Part shown: piece by piece, positions 45,041 to 56,343 of the stretch
Numbering within the stretch: the first letter of the stretch is position 1
How the letters are laid out: every line of letters begins with the position of its first letter
Source: Austropuccinia psidii
Taxonomy: Eukaryota; Basidiomycota; Pucciniomycetes; Pucciniales; Sphaerophragmiaceae
Length of the DNA stretch: 64,000 bases
Assembly (NCBI GenBank): GCA_023105745.1
Contig: JALGQZ010000004.1
Span: 32,609,816-32,673,815 of the forward strand
Direction of reading: 5' to 3'
Notes under the pieces: generated by a model
What the model saw: the letters and a program-made list of their open reading frames with translations, nothing else
Told to the model about the DNA's origin: nothing
Databases searched by the model: none
Made by a program: the position numbers and the translations under genes

Positions 45041-47204
45041 TGTAAGGTATGTCTATGAAACTCTTGATAATAGTAACAATATCAAGAGTACTATGACTGT
45101 CCTCAGTAGAAAAATATATTATAACAAAATATTATAACCACAAATCAAACATAATTATTAAAATAATTATATTAAAAAATAAATTTAAGTATTATTATAT
45201 AATATAATAATAAAAAAATTAATATTAATGATTATGATAAATTATAATTATTCTATTATTGTTATAGTCACTGACATTTATAACAAAGTGTAAAGCTCTT
45301 AATGAGACAATTAAATGTGGAAAAGATAAATATTTAACCATTCATAAATAATATAAATATTATTTATAAAGAGAAATCATAAAACACACTGTGCAGATAT
45401 AATTCTTATAAAAAATTCTATATAAAAAAACTAATAATAAATAAAAAAATTATAGGATTTTAGCGAAAAACTTACTTATAATATATAATTAATACAACAA
45501 GTAAAATGCAACAAAAATTATATTAAATAATTATTATAAGCTAAAAACACTCCAAAAATAAATATTTTAAAAGATAAAACAACCTTTTATAATAAAAATA
45601 TGATTTAAAGAGTTTTTAAGAGGAATTTGTGGATTTCAAAAGATATTTTAAGACAAGAATTTTATAAAATAAAATATATTATTGGTGATTACAACAATGT
45701 TCTAATTTCTATGATTTCAATTCTTCAATTTTAAGATTTATAAGGAATAAAATACTTAAGAGATACTTTAATAATAAGATTTTATATATAATGAAGCTTT
45801 TACCTGTTTAAATGTCTAATATAACTGGATTTAATTGAATTGATAGACAAAAATAGTGATGAATAGACTCTTTTTATGTCTGCAGAGCAGCTATCATGAT
45901 TCATAATGGATATAGATGGCGTGCTCAGGTCAAAACTGGAAAACCATGCTTAAAAATAAGGTTCTTAACTTAAGGTAACTTATTTTTAATTCCAATTTAA
46001 AGTTACCAGTGTTATTCTTAACTCCACGTAACTTTAATCCTCATTTAAGTTATTTATTTTAAGCTTTGATATTAAATCAGCTTCTTTATATTAAATTTCA
46101 TCACCTGAAAAACTTAAGAATAGAGTTTCAAGTAAAAATCTCTTAAACTCAATTTTTAATTAATTTTTAGAGAAATCTTAATTTTCTCTAAGTATAATTA
46201 AAAGAGTAATTTTCCAGGCTAATTACCAATAAAACTTTCTTATTAAAGATACTTAAAACTTAATTTATACACAGATAGCATTGAATTGTAAGCTGTGTGA
46301 AAGTTTCAAGCAAATCCATTAAAAAATGGATTTTTAATGAATTTTTGAAGTTATTGCTATTTTTCCACATAAAATAGAAATACACACTAAAACTTAACTT
46401 TTGATAAGGTCTTGATACTTGTAACTTTGAATTTTTAAGCTTATTTAAGCTTTGAAAGCTCTCAAAGCTTTAATTTCAAGCTTGAATATTGGGCTTTACC
46501 CTTTGGCAGCTTGAAATTCCTGTCCAAATTGGATAAAACCAGTTTAAACTTTAAGGTTGGATCAAAGTCTAAGCCTAAAGTTTAAATAAGGTTCAAAATC
46601 CTCCAATACAGGTGGACAACCTTAATTGAATCCTTGCAGATCCAAAAAGTTGGGTACCCCAGCTCTGTTTGGTCTTTTTCCTTTGTCCCACCTTTTTGTG
46701 TGGATTTTGCCCTTTTATTTATTTGAAGCCATACTATGGCCTTAAAAGCCTTTAAATTGAGCTCACGCAGGATATACATTCTGTATGGCAAATCCTTAGC
46801 CAATTCAGTAAATATACACAACACCTCAATTTTAACTAAAATTTTGGTAAGTTTGCATAAACCTTGTGAAACTTTAAATTTAAGCTTATTTAAGCTTAAA
46901 TTTAACAATTTCAAAAAATGTTAAAAAAGTTACATTAGTACTGTGAGATTCTTAAATCTTCCAATAACATAAGAAATAAGCTTTTTTGGGTATAACACCC
47001 TATGGGTGCACCATAGGTCATTTTTGGTGTAGAATCCAAAAATGACACAATATTTATAACTTTGTTTATTCAAAAAAAAGTTATAACTTTTTTTTGTTAT
47101 TTTTATTTTGAATTCAACTGAAAAGTCTGTTGAAGACTATATCAGCTTTATATAAAATCATTTGTGGCCTTATGGGTATGTTATACATACCTCACAGGCC
47201 CACA
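45041..47204 (-). repeat. Old, long solo LTR related to the M and P types
   Basis: The plus strand begins TGTAAGGTATGTCTATGAAAC and, further on, ACTGTCCTCAGTA, recalling the M-type start, and ends ATACATACCTCACAGGCCCACA, recalling its end. At 2164 bp it is longer than the others. No internal element sequence adjoins it. The flanks CACAG and CTATG do not match, so the target repeat is lost or an end is misplaced. Confidence 0.6.
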
Positions 47205-48439
47205 CTATGGCAGTTCATTGGCTGAAATATTAGTAACATTTGTTTAAGAAATATTATATTTTGGTATTCCTTTCTTGATTATAAATCTGCCTAATTACAT
47301 CTCACATTCTTTTTCAATTTTATTTGAGCAATATTACTGAAATAATAAGAGAAGAATCAAGGATATAATATCCTGCTCAAAAAAAATGTTGATCACATAA
47401 ACCACATTGATGGTGAGATGTATATTTTGTATTGTGCTGATAAATGGAAGAGCATCAATTTCTTCAGAGTCTTTCTGATTGATTTAGAATCCCTCTGAAT
47501 AAAAAGGGTTCAGATGTAAATATTATCCACTGTTTCTTTTCCATAGATTATATGGAGATCAAATTAATGCTGGAATTTCAAAAAACACCTCAAATTTGTA
47601 TTTGTTTTGAGTCAACTACTTTCAAGTGAAAAGGAAAAAAAAACTAAAATTTTAATTAAAATGATTACTTTGATCATGTATTTTGGATTTATTTAGCTTA
47701 AAACCTCAATAAAAACAACTGATATGAATCCAATTTAATTTAAGTTTTGTGGCTTACATATGCGGGTTGAGTTCCTGCAAAAAAGACTTTATCTTGACCC
47801 AATTTCTGTTTTATTTCTCACCTGAATCTAATCCATATGCCATGGTATATTTCAAATTCAACGCCTGCTTTCAGGTGCAGCCACCTTGCTCATGTGGCCC
47901 CTCTATCATTAACTGTTCACATACCATGGTATTTCTGAAAGTGAAAACTGATTTGAGCCTCAACCTAAAGTAAGTTAATATTGTGAAAAAACTCTTATAG
48001 AAGATAATAAATTATGTTTGATACTGGACTTCTTCTTGAAATAGATGTTAATTTTTTATGAAATGTGATATATTTGTAAATATTCAAAATATGACATAGG
48101 AAATTGAAAAAATGTAAAAAGGAATCATGATACGAATGTAGATAAATTATGGGAGAGAGAAGAGGAAAATTTATGGTTCATTTGATCATGTAAGGTCTGA
48201 TTTCAAGGCCACTACTAAAGCTGTTTGCACCCATTTAAAACAATTGAACTGAGATATGTCTGAAATTTAATATACATTTCCAATATATTTTCATAAAGAT
48301 GCAAGTGTAAGATGGGAATATTAATCAATCAAGTGTGTTGATGATAATTGAAAAAAATAATTCCTCGTTCAAGGTGAGGGTTGAATTTCTTATATAGCTT
48401 TTTCTATATAGACACATAAACTCCTGAAGGGTATGATTT
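47205..48439. other. Unassigned spacer
   Basis: AT-rich sequence between the old LTR and P2. A 74-codon ORF (47749-47973) is Cys-rich but has no family resemblance and no supporting context. Nothing else is seen. Confidence 0.45.
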
Positions 48440-50363
48440 TGTGAGCCTTGAGGTATATTTTACATACCCAAATAGGCCACAATTATCATAAAAATAAATT
48501 TTGAATTATGCATAACCCATAAGTCATGCATATATCCAAAATTCATCATTTTTGATTGCAGAAAAGATGAATAACTTTTTATTGAGTAAGTAAATCCATG
48601 AATTTAAGGCCATATTTGGATTCTACACAAAGATTCACCTAGGGTAGCCCCATAGAGTGAATAAGCTCAAATTAACTCTTTGAGGTGGTAATATGGAAAA
48701 TACTTCAATACCACATCATCAATATCACATAAAAGATCCATGAAAATTTTTGTTTTTCTTAATTTGATGCCAAAATAATGGGAATGTGAGAAATCCCATG
48801 TTACATATACACTAAGAATAGTGTTATGCATGTTTTGGGCACTTAATATCATGGTATTCTTACATTTACTTTTGGTACACCCATAGTGGATATCTCAATT
48901 TAAGCTTAATTTTCTATTTTGACGTGAAAAATAGGCAAGGGGGACAAAAGACATCAAAGAGAGCGAGGGTACCCAACTTCTGAGGCCTCAGAGGCATGGA
49001 AAGCTCCAAAGCTTGGATCCATGGCTGATCTTGGCCTAATTGGTAAACTAAAACCTTTTGGTAACTTGGTTACCATGTTACAACTACAGTAAATCTTAAG
49101 AAAATAGCAAATAACCTGCTAGTTTGATGTGCCAAGGAGGTAAAGAGCTACTTAGACTCCTGTAACCATGTCAATTATTAATGCCTTTCCATGGATAGAC
49201 CCTAAAAGAGTAATTGAAACACTTTTTGGACTTGTATCCATTGATTTACCTCATAGAAACCAGCTAAACACTAATATTTGCAATTCTATGTAGAAATGAG
49301 GTAAAAACTTCAAAAATTCATTAAAAATACAATTCTTGATGAATCTCTCTGCACCTTTCAGGACCAATGGAGAACTGTATTATCTATGGCACAACCAAAA
49401 ATAATTACAGTTTTACTAGTAAAATTAAAAGGTTTACTTACAGTCCATTTTTAACTATTCTACATGAAACACTGAATCTTCAAAAATTCACAGTAAATTA
49501 CAACCTGTGATGAAATTTCCAGTAAAATTGATAACTTTGATAAATCAATGATTATTTTGGAATAAAAGGAGATTTAAAGATGTTACTCCTTTGATTCTTA
49601 ACCATATTATGGTTGGTAGTCACGTAAAAGCATCAATTAAGTAATTATGATAATCTTATGTGACAACAAATGATGCAATCAATAATCCAAAAGGGTTTAT
49701 TGTTTTCTCACTCACTTGTTTTTCAGTTTGCTCCATGACACGCCTCTGTGAGCTGTTGTTGACTTAAAAGAGGCCTCCTCTTGCTGTTTTTTCCACATCA
49801 TCATCTTATTATCATTTATATCATTGTTACCAACAAGTAAGGATTAGTTGAAGCTATTCTCAAGTGTTTTAATTCTTTCAGAATAAATCAGAAAGACGTT
49901 AAATCATAGAATCCAACTATATATTTGTTGTAATACTCTTATAAATTCATTTTGCTTGTTTAAATCCACAGTTCTACATCAAATCTCTCTATCTTATCTT
50001 TCAATAAGTTCTTTGGAATATTAGTGAGTGATTTATCTTTAATTCTCAAAGTTTTTCTTAAAATGAGGTTTCTGCAAGAATTACCATTATGATTACTCTT
50101 GAAAAAGATAATTATACAATAAAATAACTTTATTATTGTAATAAAAAGAAGTTTTATTATTAAAATCTTCTTGTAATTGATTCTTGTAGAAAATTACTTG
50201 CTCACTGTTAAGATCACTAGTAGTGTTTAACACAAGAAAGAAATAATTCTTCAATTATTTAATTGTGGTTATAATAACACTTTGCTATTATATTTCATAA
50301 GAACAGTCATAGTACTGTTGATTAATAGTAATATTATCATCAGTTTCATAGACACATCTTACA
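48440..50363 (+). repeat. P2 5' LTR
   Basis: It starts TGTGAGCCTTGAGGTATATTTTAC and ends AGACACATCTTACA, about 1924 bp, closely matching the P1 3' LTR. The TATA-rich middle and the GTGTATGTAAC/GTTACATATACAC type inverted words near 48800-48870 are shared by both. Confidence 0.93.
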
Positions 50364-50750
50364 TTTTGGGGCCTGGCTGTGTTTTTTGAACCTTGTACCC
50401 TTAATTGATATATTTTCAAGCTCTAAAATATGTTAATTTAACAATTTTTTTTCTTTCACTTTAAAGTTGGAATAATTTTTATTTTTGAAATTGTTTTGGA
50501 AATCTTTTTCATTGAGGAATTTGGTTTAATTATATCTGTTTTTACATGTGGCTTTTTCACATCCAAAAACTTATAAAATTATTCTTTGAGTTACTCTGAA
50601 TTAATTTTCATTCAAAATCCTAAATTTCAATTGTTTCTATAAAAAGAATAATTTTTTTTAATATTAAAAAATATAAAACCTATAAAAAATCTGTAAAAAT
50701 ATTTTAAAAAGTAGAAAAAATAATTTTTTTCTCCTTTATAATTTTTCTAG
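50364..50750 (+). other. P2 leader with primer-binding-like block
   Basis: TTTTGGGGCCTGGCTGTG follows the LTR (one G fewer than in P1 and two changes). The leader ends TTTTTCTAG/TGTC at 50750, an acceptor-like site. Between them lie A/T runs only. A donor-like CCTT/GTACCC near 50394 would keep an upstream frame open into exon 1, but this is speculative. Confidence 0.5.
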
Positions 50751-50909
50751 TGTCTTTAATCAAATACTGTGCAGCTGGCAACAGACTTGGTAAAAGATAT
50801 ATCACTAGTCCAGAATCTTCAGAAGAAGAATCTGAAGACAGTATTGAGGTGCAAATTGCTAAAAGAGGCACCTTATTTAACTCAGAAAAGAATAAATTAC
50901 CACCAGAAG
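50751..50909 (+). CDS. P2 upstream gag exon
   Basis: The segment is open for 53 codons (SLIKYCAAGNRLGKRYIT, then SPESSEEESEDSIEVQ) and has no ATG. It ends CCAGAAG/GTGTGC. The P1 copy at 530-673 aligns with it. Joined to 50974 it enters the frame EMEATIQSNQMDVDKEEARP, which leads to ORF X. Function unknown; the acidic Ser-rich patch suggests a disordered N-terminus. Confidence 0.45.
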
Positions 50910-50973
50910 GTGTGCATTTTATCTTATATTTTCACTTTTATATCTAAATTGACGTGAAAATGGTGCATACCAG
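50910..50973 (+). other. P2 putative intron 1 containing a start codon
   Basis: GTGTGC...TGCATACCAG, 64 nt. ATG at 50960 starts a second frame (MVHTRNGSNYSVQPDG), resembling MASTRSGASHN of M1, and lies 14 nt before the acceptor exactly as in M1, M3 and P1. It holds the word TTGACGTGAA. Confidence 0.5.
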
Positions 50974-51006
50974 AAATGGAAGCAACTATTCAGTCCAACC
51001 AGATGG

Positions 51007-51960
51007 ATGTGGACAAGGAAGAGGCAAGACCAAATCCAGAAGTGCCAAGTCTTCCTCAAGAAAGACACATTTGGAGGATGCCAGAGTTGCCCCCATTCCT
51101 CAAGGTCTGTACCCACAGATTTTGACGTGAATTTTGAGCCTAAAATGATTCATGATAATATTTCCAGGGCTGAACCATTTTCAAGTGGAAGCAATAGAAA
51201 TATATCAATTCCAATACAAAAATTGGTTCAGAGCAGCCAAAGAAGAGGAATGGGAAATATGCCCAAGCCTTTGGCAGGGGGCCATGAGCTCCTACTTACA
51301 CATCAAGAGCTTTCTGGGTCAGGAGAAGACCATAGAACTCTTAGGAGGGTGGAGCCCCCTGTCTTGCAAAGACAAGGTCAAAAAGATAAAGAACTGGTTG
51401 AAGAACCAAATTCTTTTATCCATAAACCAGAAGAAGGAAATGGAAATGACTCCAGCTTTGGAGACAGAGGCCCCAGTGGCGTTTACCAGCTCCAAAACAG
51501 CTACAGAAGTGTCCAAGGACAAGCCCAAAGGACCTCAGAAGAAGCAGGGAGGTCTCAAGAACCATCAAGAGAAGGGCAAAGGCAAAGGCAATTGGCACAG
51601 ACCTTACCCACAGGGGTACAGGATCCCCAAATCGGAGCCTTCAGCCGTAGACAGTGTGTTCAATATGGCCAGAGCTCTAATGGAATTCACAGCCAAGGAG
51701 CAGGAAAGGATGAACAGGAATTTTTCACGCAAATAAATCATGTACAAATTAGTATTAATGTAGAAATTGGTAAACTTGATGCAAAGTTTACTAAAATAAC
51801 ATTGGATATCAGTGATTTGAAAAGGCATGAAAAAATGTATACTGAATGGTATAAATTGACAAATGCCAGATTTTATTCAATTATCAATGCATGTAGCAGA
51901 ATTGAGAGTACATGTCAAGTTCAGAATAATGAAATAGAAGATCTTTCTATTTTAAAATGA
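51007..51960 (+). CDS. P2 ORF Y, Gag N-terminus and coiled coil
   Basis: This is a 317-codon open frame. Its first part (to about residue 235) is hydrophilic and Gln/Ser/Arg/Glu-rich (HELLLTHQELSGSGEDHRTL, then QAQRTSEEAGRSQEPSREGQ) and overlaps ORF X for 585 bases. The last 80 residues form the Gag coiled coil (ISINVEIGKLDAKFTKI...), ending at a TGA at 51958. If intron 2 is removed the frame begins at ATG 50960 and the first ~55 codons of the raw ORF are not used. The frame of Y is that of Gag. Confidence 0.6.
   Translation: MWTRKRQDQIQKCQVFLKKDTFGGCQSCPHSSRSVPTDFDVNFEPKMIHDNISRAEPFSSGSNRNISIPIQKLVQSSQRRGMGNMPKPLAGGHELLLTHQELSGSGEDHRTLRRVEPPVLQRQGQKDKELVEEPNSFIHKPEEGNGNDSSFGDRGPSGVYQLQNSYRSVQGQAQRTSEEAGRSQEPSREGQRQRQLAQTLPTGVQDPQIGAFSRRQCVQYGQSSNGIHSQGAGKDEQEFFTQINHVQISINVEIGKLDAKFTKITLDISDLKRHEKMYTEWYKLTNARFYSIINACSRIESTCQVQNNEIEDLSILK
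51109..51167 (+). other. P2 putative intron 2
   Basis: GTACCC...ATATTTCCAG, 59 nt. Its removal moves both upstream frames by the same amount, so that the ATG-50960 frame enters ORF Y (AEPFSSGSNRNIS) and the exon-1 frame enters ORF X (LNHFQVEAIEIYQ). P1 has an interval of the same 59-nt length at 874-932. It contains a second TTGACGTGAA. The donor GTACCC is not the strongest form. Confidence 0.45.
51152..51736 (+). CDS. P2 ORF X, overlapping protein of unknown function
   Basis: This is a 194-codon open frame in another phase from Y. It holds aromatic and hydrophobic residues in helical spacing (FQYKNWFRAAKEEEWEICPS, LWQGAMSSYLHIKSFLGQEK, GGWSP), then a Lys/Pro/Gln-rich linker and a helical C-terminus (AVDSVFNMARALMEFTAKEQ). 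M1, M3 and C share W-x(5-8)-S-x-L and G-W-x-P. Between P1 and P2 its changes are mostly conservative (I/M, V/A, I/V, M/L). It stops at TAA 51734 where the Gag coiled coil starts. The first 5 codons lie in putative intron 2. It may be made from a spliced mRNA. Confidence 0.55.
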   Translation: MIIFPGLNHFQVEAIEIYQFQYKNWFRAAKEEEWEICPSLWQGAMSSYLHIKSFLGQEKTIELLGGWSPLSCKDKVKKIKNWLKNQILLSINQKKEMEMTPALETEAPVAFTSSKTATEVSKDKPKGPQKKQGGLKNHQEKGKGKGNWHRPYPQGYRIPKSEPSAVDSVFNMARALMEFTAKEQERMNRNFSRK

Positions 51961-52955
51961 ATGATCAACTTGAATTTCTATAAGATCATGTCTTAAAGAT
52001 AGTTGAAAATACTAATCAGTTTGATACACATTTAGCAAAACGTGACAGTGAAAGGCAGAAGTTAAAAAATGAAATCATTGCAAATTTAGAACAAATTCAT
52101 AAGAATTATGAACCACATATGCCAAGAAATTCTAAACCTTTGACTGAAGAAAAACTTTCTGTTAAAGGAAGTTTTACCCCACTTTTAGGAGAAAATGTTG
52201 TTTCTGTTAAAGATATTCCCAAATTGGAAGAATGGCCAACATTCTCTGGTGAAGGAGAATACAACCATATTGAGTTCATCAGCACTATTGATATGTTACA
52301 AGAAGACTTCAATATACCTGATAAAATCATAGTGGGTAAATTACACTTTCTGTATACCAGGACTGCAAAGAAATGGTATTGCAAGATGAGAATAGATCAT
52401 GGGAAACATGATTGGTCTTGGTGGAAATCTGAAGTGATTACCAAATGGGCCAATAATTTTTGGAGGTTTAAAATGGAAAATGCTTTTTAAAGTGCCATTT
52501 TTAACTCAGAGAAAGATAAACCACTTACTTGGTTCTTCAAGCAAAAAGACAGATTATCTGCTTTACACCCAGATATGTCTGACACTATGATTAATAGGAA
52601 AATATTAAGAAAGTGTGGAGGAGAACTGGAACATGCTATCAAGAGCAGATGTGTAGAACCCTGTTCAACAGAGGACTAAATCAATGCAATGGAAGATATC
52701 CTTACCAGAACAAGAATTGGTAAAACTTGGACTAGAATCCCTATGGAATTCAAGATGGTCCCAAAGATTCCCAGAGAGGATAAAAGAACAGAAATACCTG
52801 TCTTGAAGTGTCATAAATGTGGAAGTACTTCACATTTAGCCAACACTTGCACCAAAAAGACAAAAATCAATGAAGTTCAAGTAATTGAAGAAGTTCATTG
52901 TACTGAAGAGAAAGAATAATCTGATCAATATTCTGCAATCTCTGAGGACACACCA
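51961..52955 (+). pseudogene. P2 Gag coiled coil end, capsid-like domain and knuckle
   Basis: After the TGA at 51958, another frame continues the coiled coil (about 51975-52110), then ORF 52119-52490 gives the capsid: LEEWPTFSGEGEYNHIEFIS, KKWYCKMRIDHGKHDWSWW and WANNFWRFKMENAF, ended by TAA. The domain continues (KDKPLTWFFKQKDRLSALHP) to a TAA at 52677. ORF 52689-52919 carries the intact knuckle CHKCGSTSHLANTC. The many single stops in an otherwise well-aligned frame indicate moderate age. Confidence 0.85.
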
Positions 52956-53564
52956 GTGGAGGACTATCCCATTGAAAACATTACAGCTTTCTTTGAGGTC
53001 ACAGAAGTCCATACCCACTTACCACAGTACAGTGAAGATTGCTACCACCTGATCAATATCCAGGATGCCAGGATGTGTAAGACCAAACTTGCTAAAGGAA
53101 AAGGTTATAATGCTGGAGAATCCTGTATCACATTAGTTCTGATGAATGATATTGAAGCCAAAGTCAATTTAGATACAGGGGCATTTTGCACTTGTGTGGG
53201 AAAAGATTATCTCCAAGCTATACTTCCTGAATGGAAAAACCATCTATTGCCAATAGAAGGTGTGCAATTTAGTAATTCCAGTAACAATATGTACCCCTTG
53301 GGTATATTAGACACTAATATTGTATTTCCACACCCAGCAGGAAGTGTCAGAATGAAAACTGAGATTGTGGTAAGGGATAATTGCACATCTCAGCACATCA
53401 TTCTTGGAAACAATTACTTAAATATTTATGATATTGACATCAATAACCATAAAGACAGATATTTCACAATTGGGGATAACAAAAGACAAAAATGTGCTTT
53501 TTCCAATATGCCAAAACAAATATCTGTGGTATCTTCTGTTAAAGATACTTAAAAAGATGAATTT
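52956..53564 (+). pseudogene. P2 protease
   Basis: ORF 52956-53552 spans the acidic linker and the whole protease: active site KVNLDTGAFCTCVG, then NNMYPLGILDTNIVFPHPAG and IILGNNYLNIYDIDINNHKD. It is the only intact DTG protease in the window read in one piece. A TAA at 53550 separates it from the RT. Confidence 0.85.
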
Positions 53565-54490
53565 ATGTCTAATCAACTTGTTGAAGCACAAATTAATCCA
53601 TCATTATCACCAAAAATGAGGAATGAACTTATTGATGTGTTATACACATACAATAATGCATTTGCCTCTGATAATGAACCATTAGGTGCTATAAGGGGAC
53701 ATGAAGTTGATATTACTCTTAATATTTACAGACCATATCCTCCAGTACTTAGAAGATCAGCTTATCCAGCCAGTCCCAGAGCTAGAGAAGCCTTGGAAAA
53801 ACATATCCAAGAGTTAATCCAAGTTGGTGTACTAAGGAAAGTAGGCCATAATGAGGAAGTTGAAGTGACAACACCTGTTATTATTGCCTGGCATAATGTA
53901 AGTCAAGAATGGTTAGAGATTTCAGAGCATTGAATACCTACACAGTTCCAGATAGGTATCCAATCCCTAGAATTCAAGAAACCTTGACTCAATTGTCTAA
54001 AGCCAAGTATATAACATCAATGGATGCATTAAAAGGCTTTCATCAAAATGTTTTGATGCCTAAAGCTAAGAAATTACTTGAAACTATCACTCACTGTGGT
54101 ATTTATGAGTATCTTAGAATTCCATTTGGCATTAAAAATGCTCCATCCCATTATCAAAGAATGATGAATACCATCTTTCCCACAGAATTGTCTGAAGGAT
54201 GGCTTATCATTTATATTGATAATATTATCATATGTTCTGATTCATGGTCTTTGCACCTTGGAAGACTTGCAAGAGTACTTCAAAAAGTTTCAGAAGTGAA
54301 TATGAAAATTCCACTTAAGAAATGCAATTTTGGTTTTGAAGAACTCAAAGCATTAGGACATGTTGTTTCTGGTTTAAGCTTGGGTATTGACAAAAACAAA
54401 GTAGCAGCAGTGTTACTTAAGCCCATAAACCAGAATAAAAAAGAAATGATTCCTTTTCTTGGGTTTGCCAGTTATTATAGGCAACACTTG
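53565..54490 (+). pseudogene. P2 reverse transcriptase, interrupted by M3
   Basis: ORFs 53565-53933 and 53909-54508 overlap; a 1-nt change near 53900 shifts the frame at the W-H-N-D-K-S-R motif. Seen are [66 protein letters not shown] and LIIYIDNIIICSD (YIDD changed to YIDN). The thumb ends at SYYRQHL, where M3 begins at 54491. Confidence 0.88.
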
Positions 54491-56319
54491 TGTAAGGTGT
54501 GGATATGAAACTTTGATTAAAAATCAAGTACTTTTCCTGTCCTCAAAACTTGCATAAGGTAAAAATCAATTGAAAATAGTAAGAAATATTATTTTTAAGA
54601 GTAAACATTCCAATCTTATTGTTTATAACTTTATTAGTATAAAAAAATAATATTATAAAAATTTATTGTTTTACCAACAATAAAAATTTATCCAAAAAAT
54701 ACTCTACAAGAGATATTTTAAGGCTACAAAAGAAATTTCTTCAAGAGCAATTTCAATGGGAATTAATTGAGCAATGAACTGCAAGGAATTAATTAAAGAG
54801 AAGAGTCTTCAAAGAGAGTATTTAAGAGAAAACACGCCCAAAAGTGACCAGAGTGAATTTGGAAACAAAGTGACAAAGCTAACAGTGATGAAAGATGCTT
54901 TAATTCACTTGTGGGGTGGTTCAGGGGTAAAAATTATTATAAGAGTTACAAACAATGATTATAATGGTTTTTTCACATGGTTTAAAGGTTCAGAAAGATT
55001 TAAAAAAGGTGGTTGGAATCTTTTATTGATTGGTTTAACAGTGTTTAAACTGATTAATAAAAGGTAAAGATTCTAACATGAAGAGAAAAGTGGGGCAAAG
55101 AAGACATTCTTTTATAGCCATCAATTTTCTTTCTACAAAAGTGAAGTTTACTCTTGTCAGTCGTGAAAAACAGTCTGACAACAGAAAAGCCAATTATGGC
55201 ATCATTGAACCCTGGTTTAGACTAGAAAAGGGCTGGTTTAAGCCATTTTTAGCCATTTTAGACCCTGAAATCAGCCATTACTATAGCAATACCTGGGCTA
55301 GAGCCTTCAAAACACGTCAAAATGTGTGTAAGAGACGTATAAACCAGTTAAAACTGTTTTTACTATGATTGTTTTATCTTAAGGGTAGTTTTACCCTCTT
55401 GGCAACAGCTAAAACTACCCCAGTTGGTATCAAAACCTCATCATCAATTGAGTCCACAGACCCTGTTACTCAATTCCAGGCCAAAAGTGATGAACCTTTG
55501 CGTGAATTTTGACATCCCACGCCTGTCAGCAAGGATTTTGGGGGTCTAGCTCCCCCTTAGAGCTGGAGTTCCTTTCCCCCCCAAATTTAATCTTTCCAAT
55601 TTATTTTTCCTTTAATTCCTCATCATGTATTATACTTATAATTTACATATGTAATTCAATTTAGTTGTACAGTTCAATACAGTAATAATTGATACCTCAT
55701 ATGTAAATCAAAGTTCACTTATGTAATACATGTGCACATTTTGACATTTCAATTGAATTCAATTGAAAATACTTTAATTCCTTATAACTTCTAAAATATA
55801 CACAACACCTCAGTTTTAACACAATTTTTGGTGATTAAAACTACATGTGATGTGAATCAAATTAACGTTTTGAGGATTTTCAATTTTCATAAAGAAAATA
55901 CTAAAAACTTAATTTAAGGTTATTTAGAGTTGAGTTACAAAATTTTCACCCAGAGGTGACCCCACCTGACTTTTTATGAGGAATCCAATGGTGAAATAAT
56001 TTTTATATGTTTATTACTTGGATAAAAAGTTATAGTAATTTTTATTTAACTTTTTTCCAAATTTGTTTATTTTTTTACAATTTTGACAAAAATTTATTTT
56101 TACTTAATTTTTTCAAGTATAAATGTAATTTTACAATTTCAAAATTTCTTGTAATTTTATTTTTAAATTGTGATTAAAATTTTTAATTGTGAATGCAATT
56201 TTATATTTATATTTTGATTTTCATTTTAATAATATAAATAAATTTGTTTCATTTATATTTATATGTTAATTTTGTATTTGTGGTCTTTTGGGTATATGAA
56301 ATTACCTCTAAGGCTCACA
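54491..56319 (-). repeat. M3 3' LTR
   Basis: It is 1829 bp with ends TGTAAGGTGTGG and AAGGCTCACA on the plus strand. Hairpin arms GGGTAGTTTTA and TAAAACTACCC are intact, and the 22-bp palindrome lies at 55747-55768. Against the part of the 5' LTR in the window it differs by a few percent. Confidence 0.94.
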
Positions 56320-56336
56320 TTCCCTCCCCCTAAAAA
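56320..56336 (-). other. M3 polypurine tract
   Basis: Minus strand TTTTTTTAGGGGGAGGGAA runs directly into the LTR start TGTGAGCC. Confidence 0.82.
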
Positions 56337-56343
56337 AAGAATA

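Larger units (their letters stand above)
48440..54490 (+). mobile_element. P2, plus-strand chromovirus, 5' half
   Basis: P2 has a complete 5' LTR, leader, gag, protease and most of RT, and is cut at 54490 by element M3; the rest lies beyond the window. It is the nearest relative of P1 and is better preserved, which is why the P1 target sites can be checked against it. GATTT (48435-48439) is the left flank, its partner being outside the window. Stops and single frameshifts inactivate gag (52490, 52677) and the gag-pol joint; the RT box is YIDN. Confidence 0.92.

Noticed and set aside
47749..47973. 74-codon Cys-rich ORF
   Set aside because: Single short ORF in AT-rich sequence without signal peptide cleavage pattern or homologous context that I can identify.
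54774..55368. Two plus-strand ORFs of 96-97 codons in the M3 3' LTR, with a partial copy at 63115
   Set aside because: They occur in LTR sequence and vary between LTR copies with indels; composition is not protein-like.
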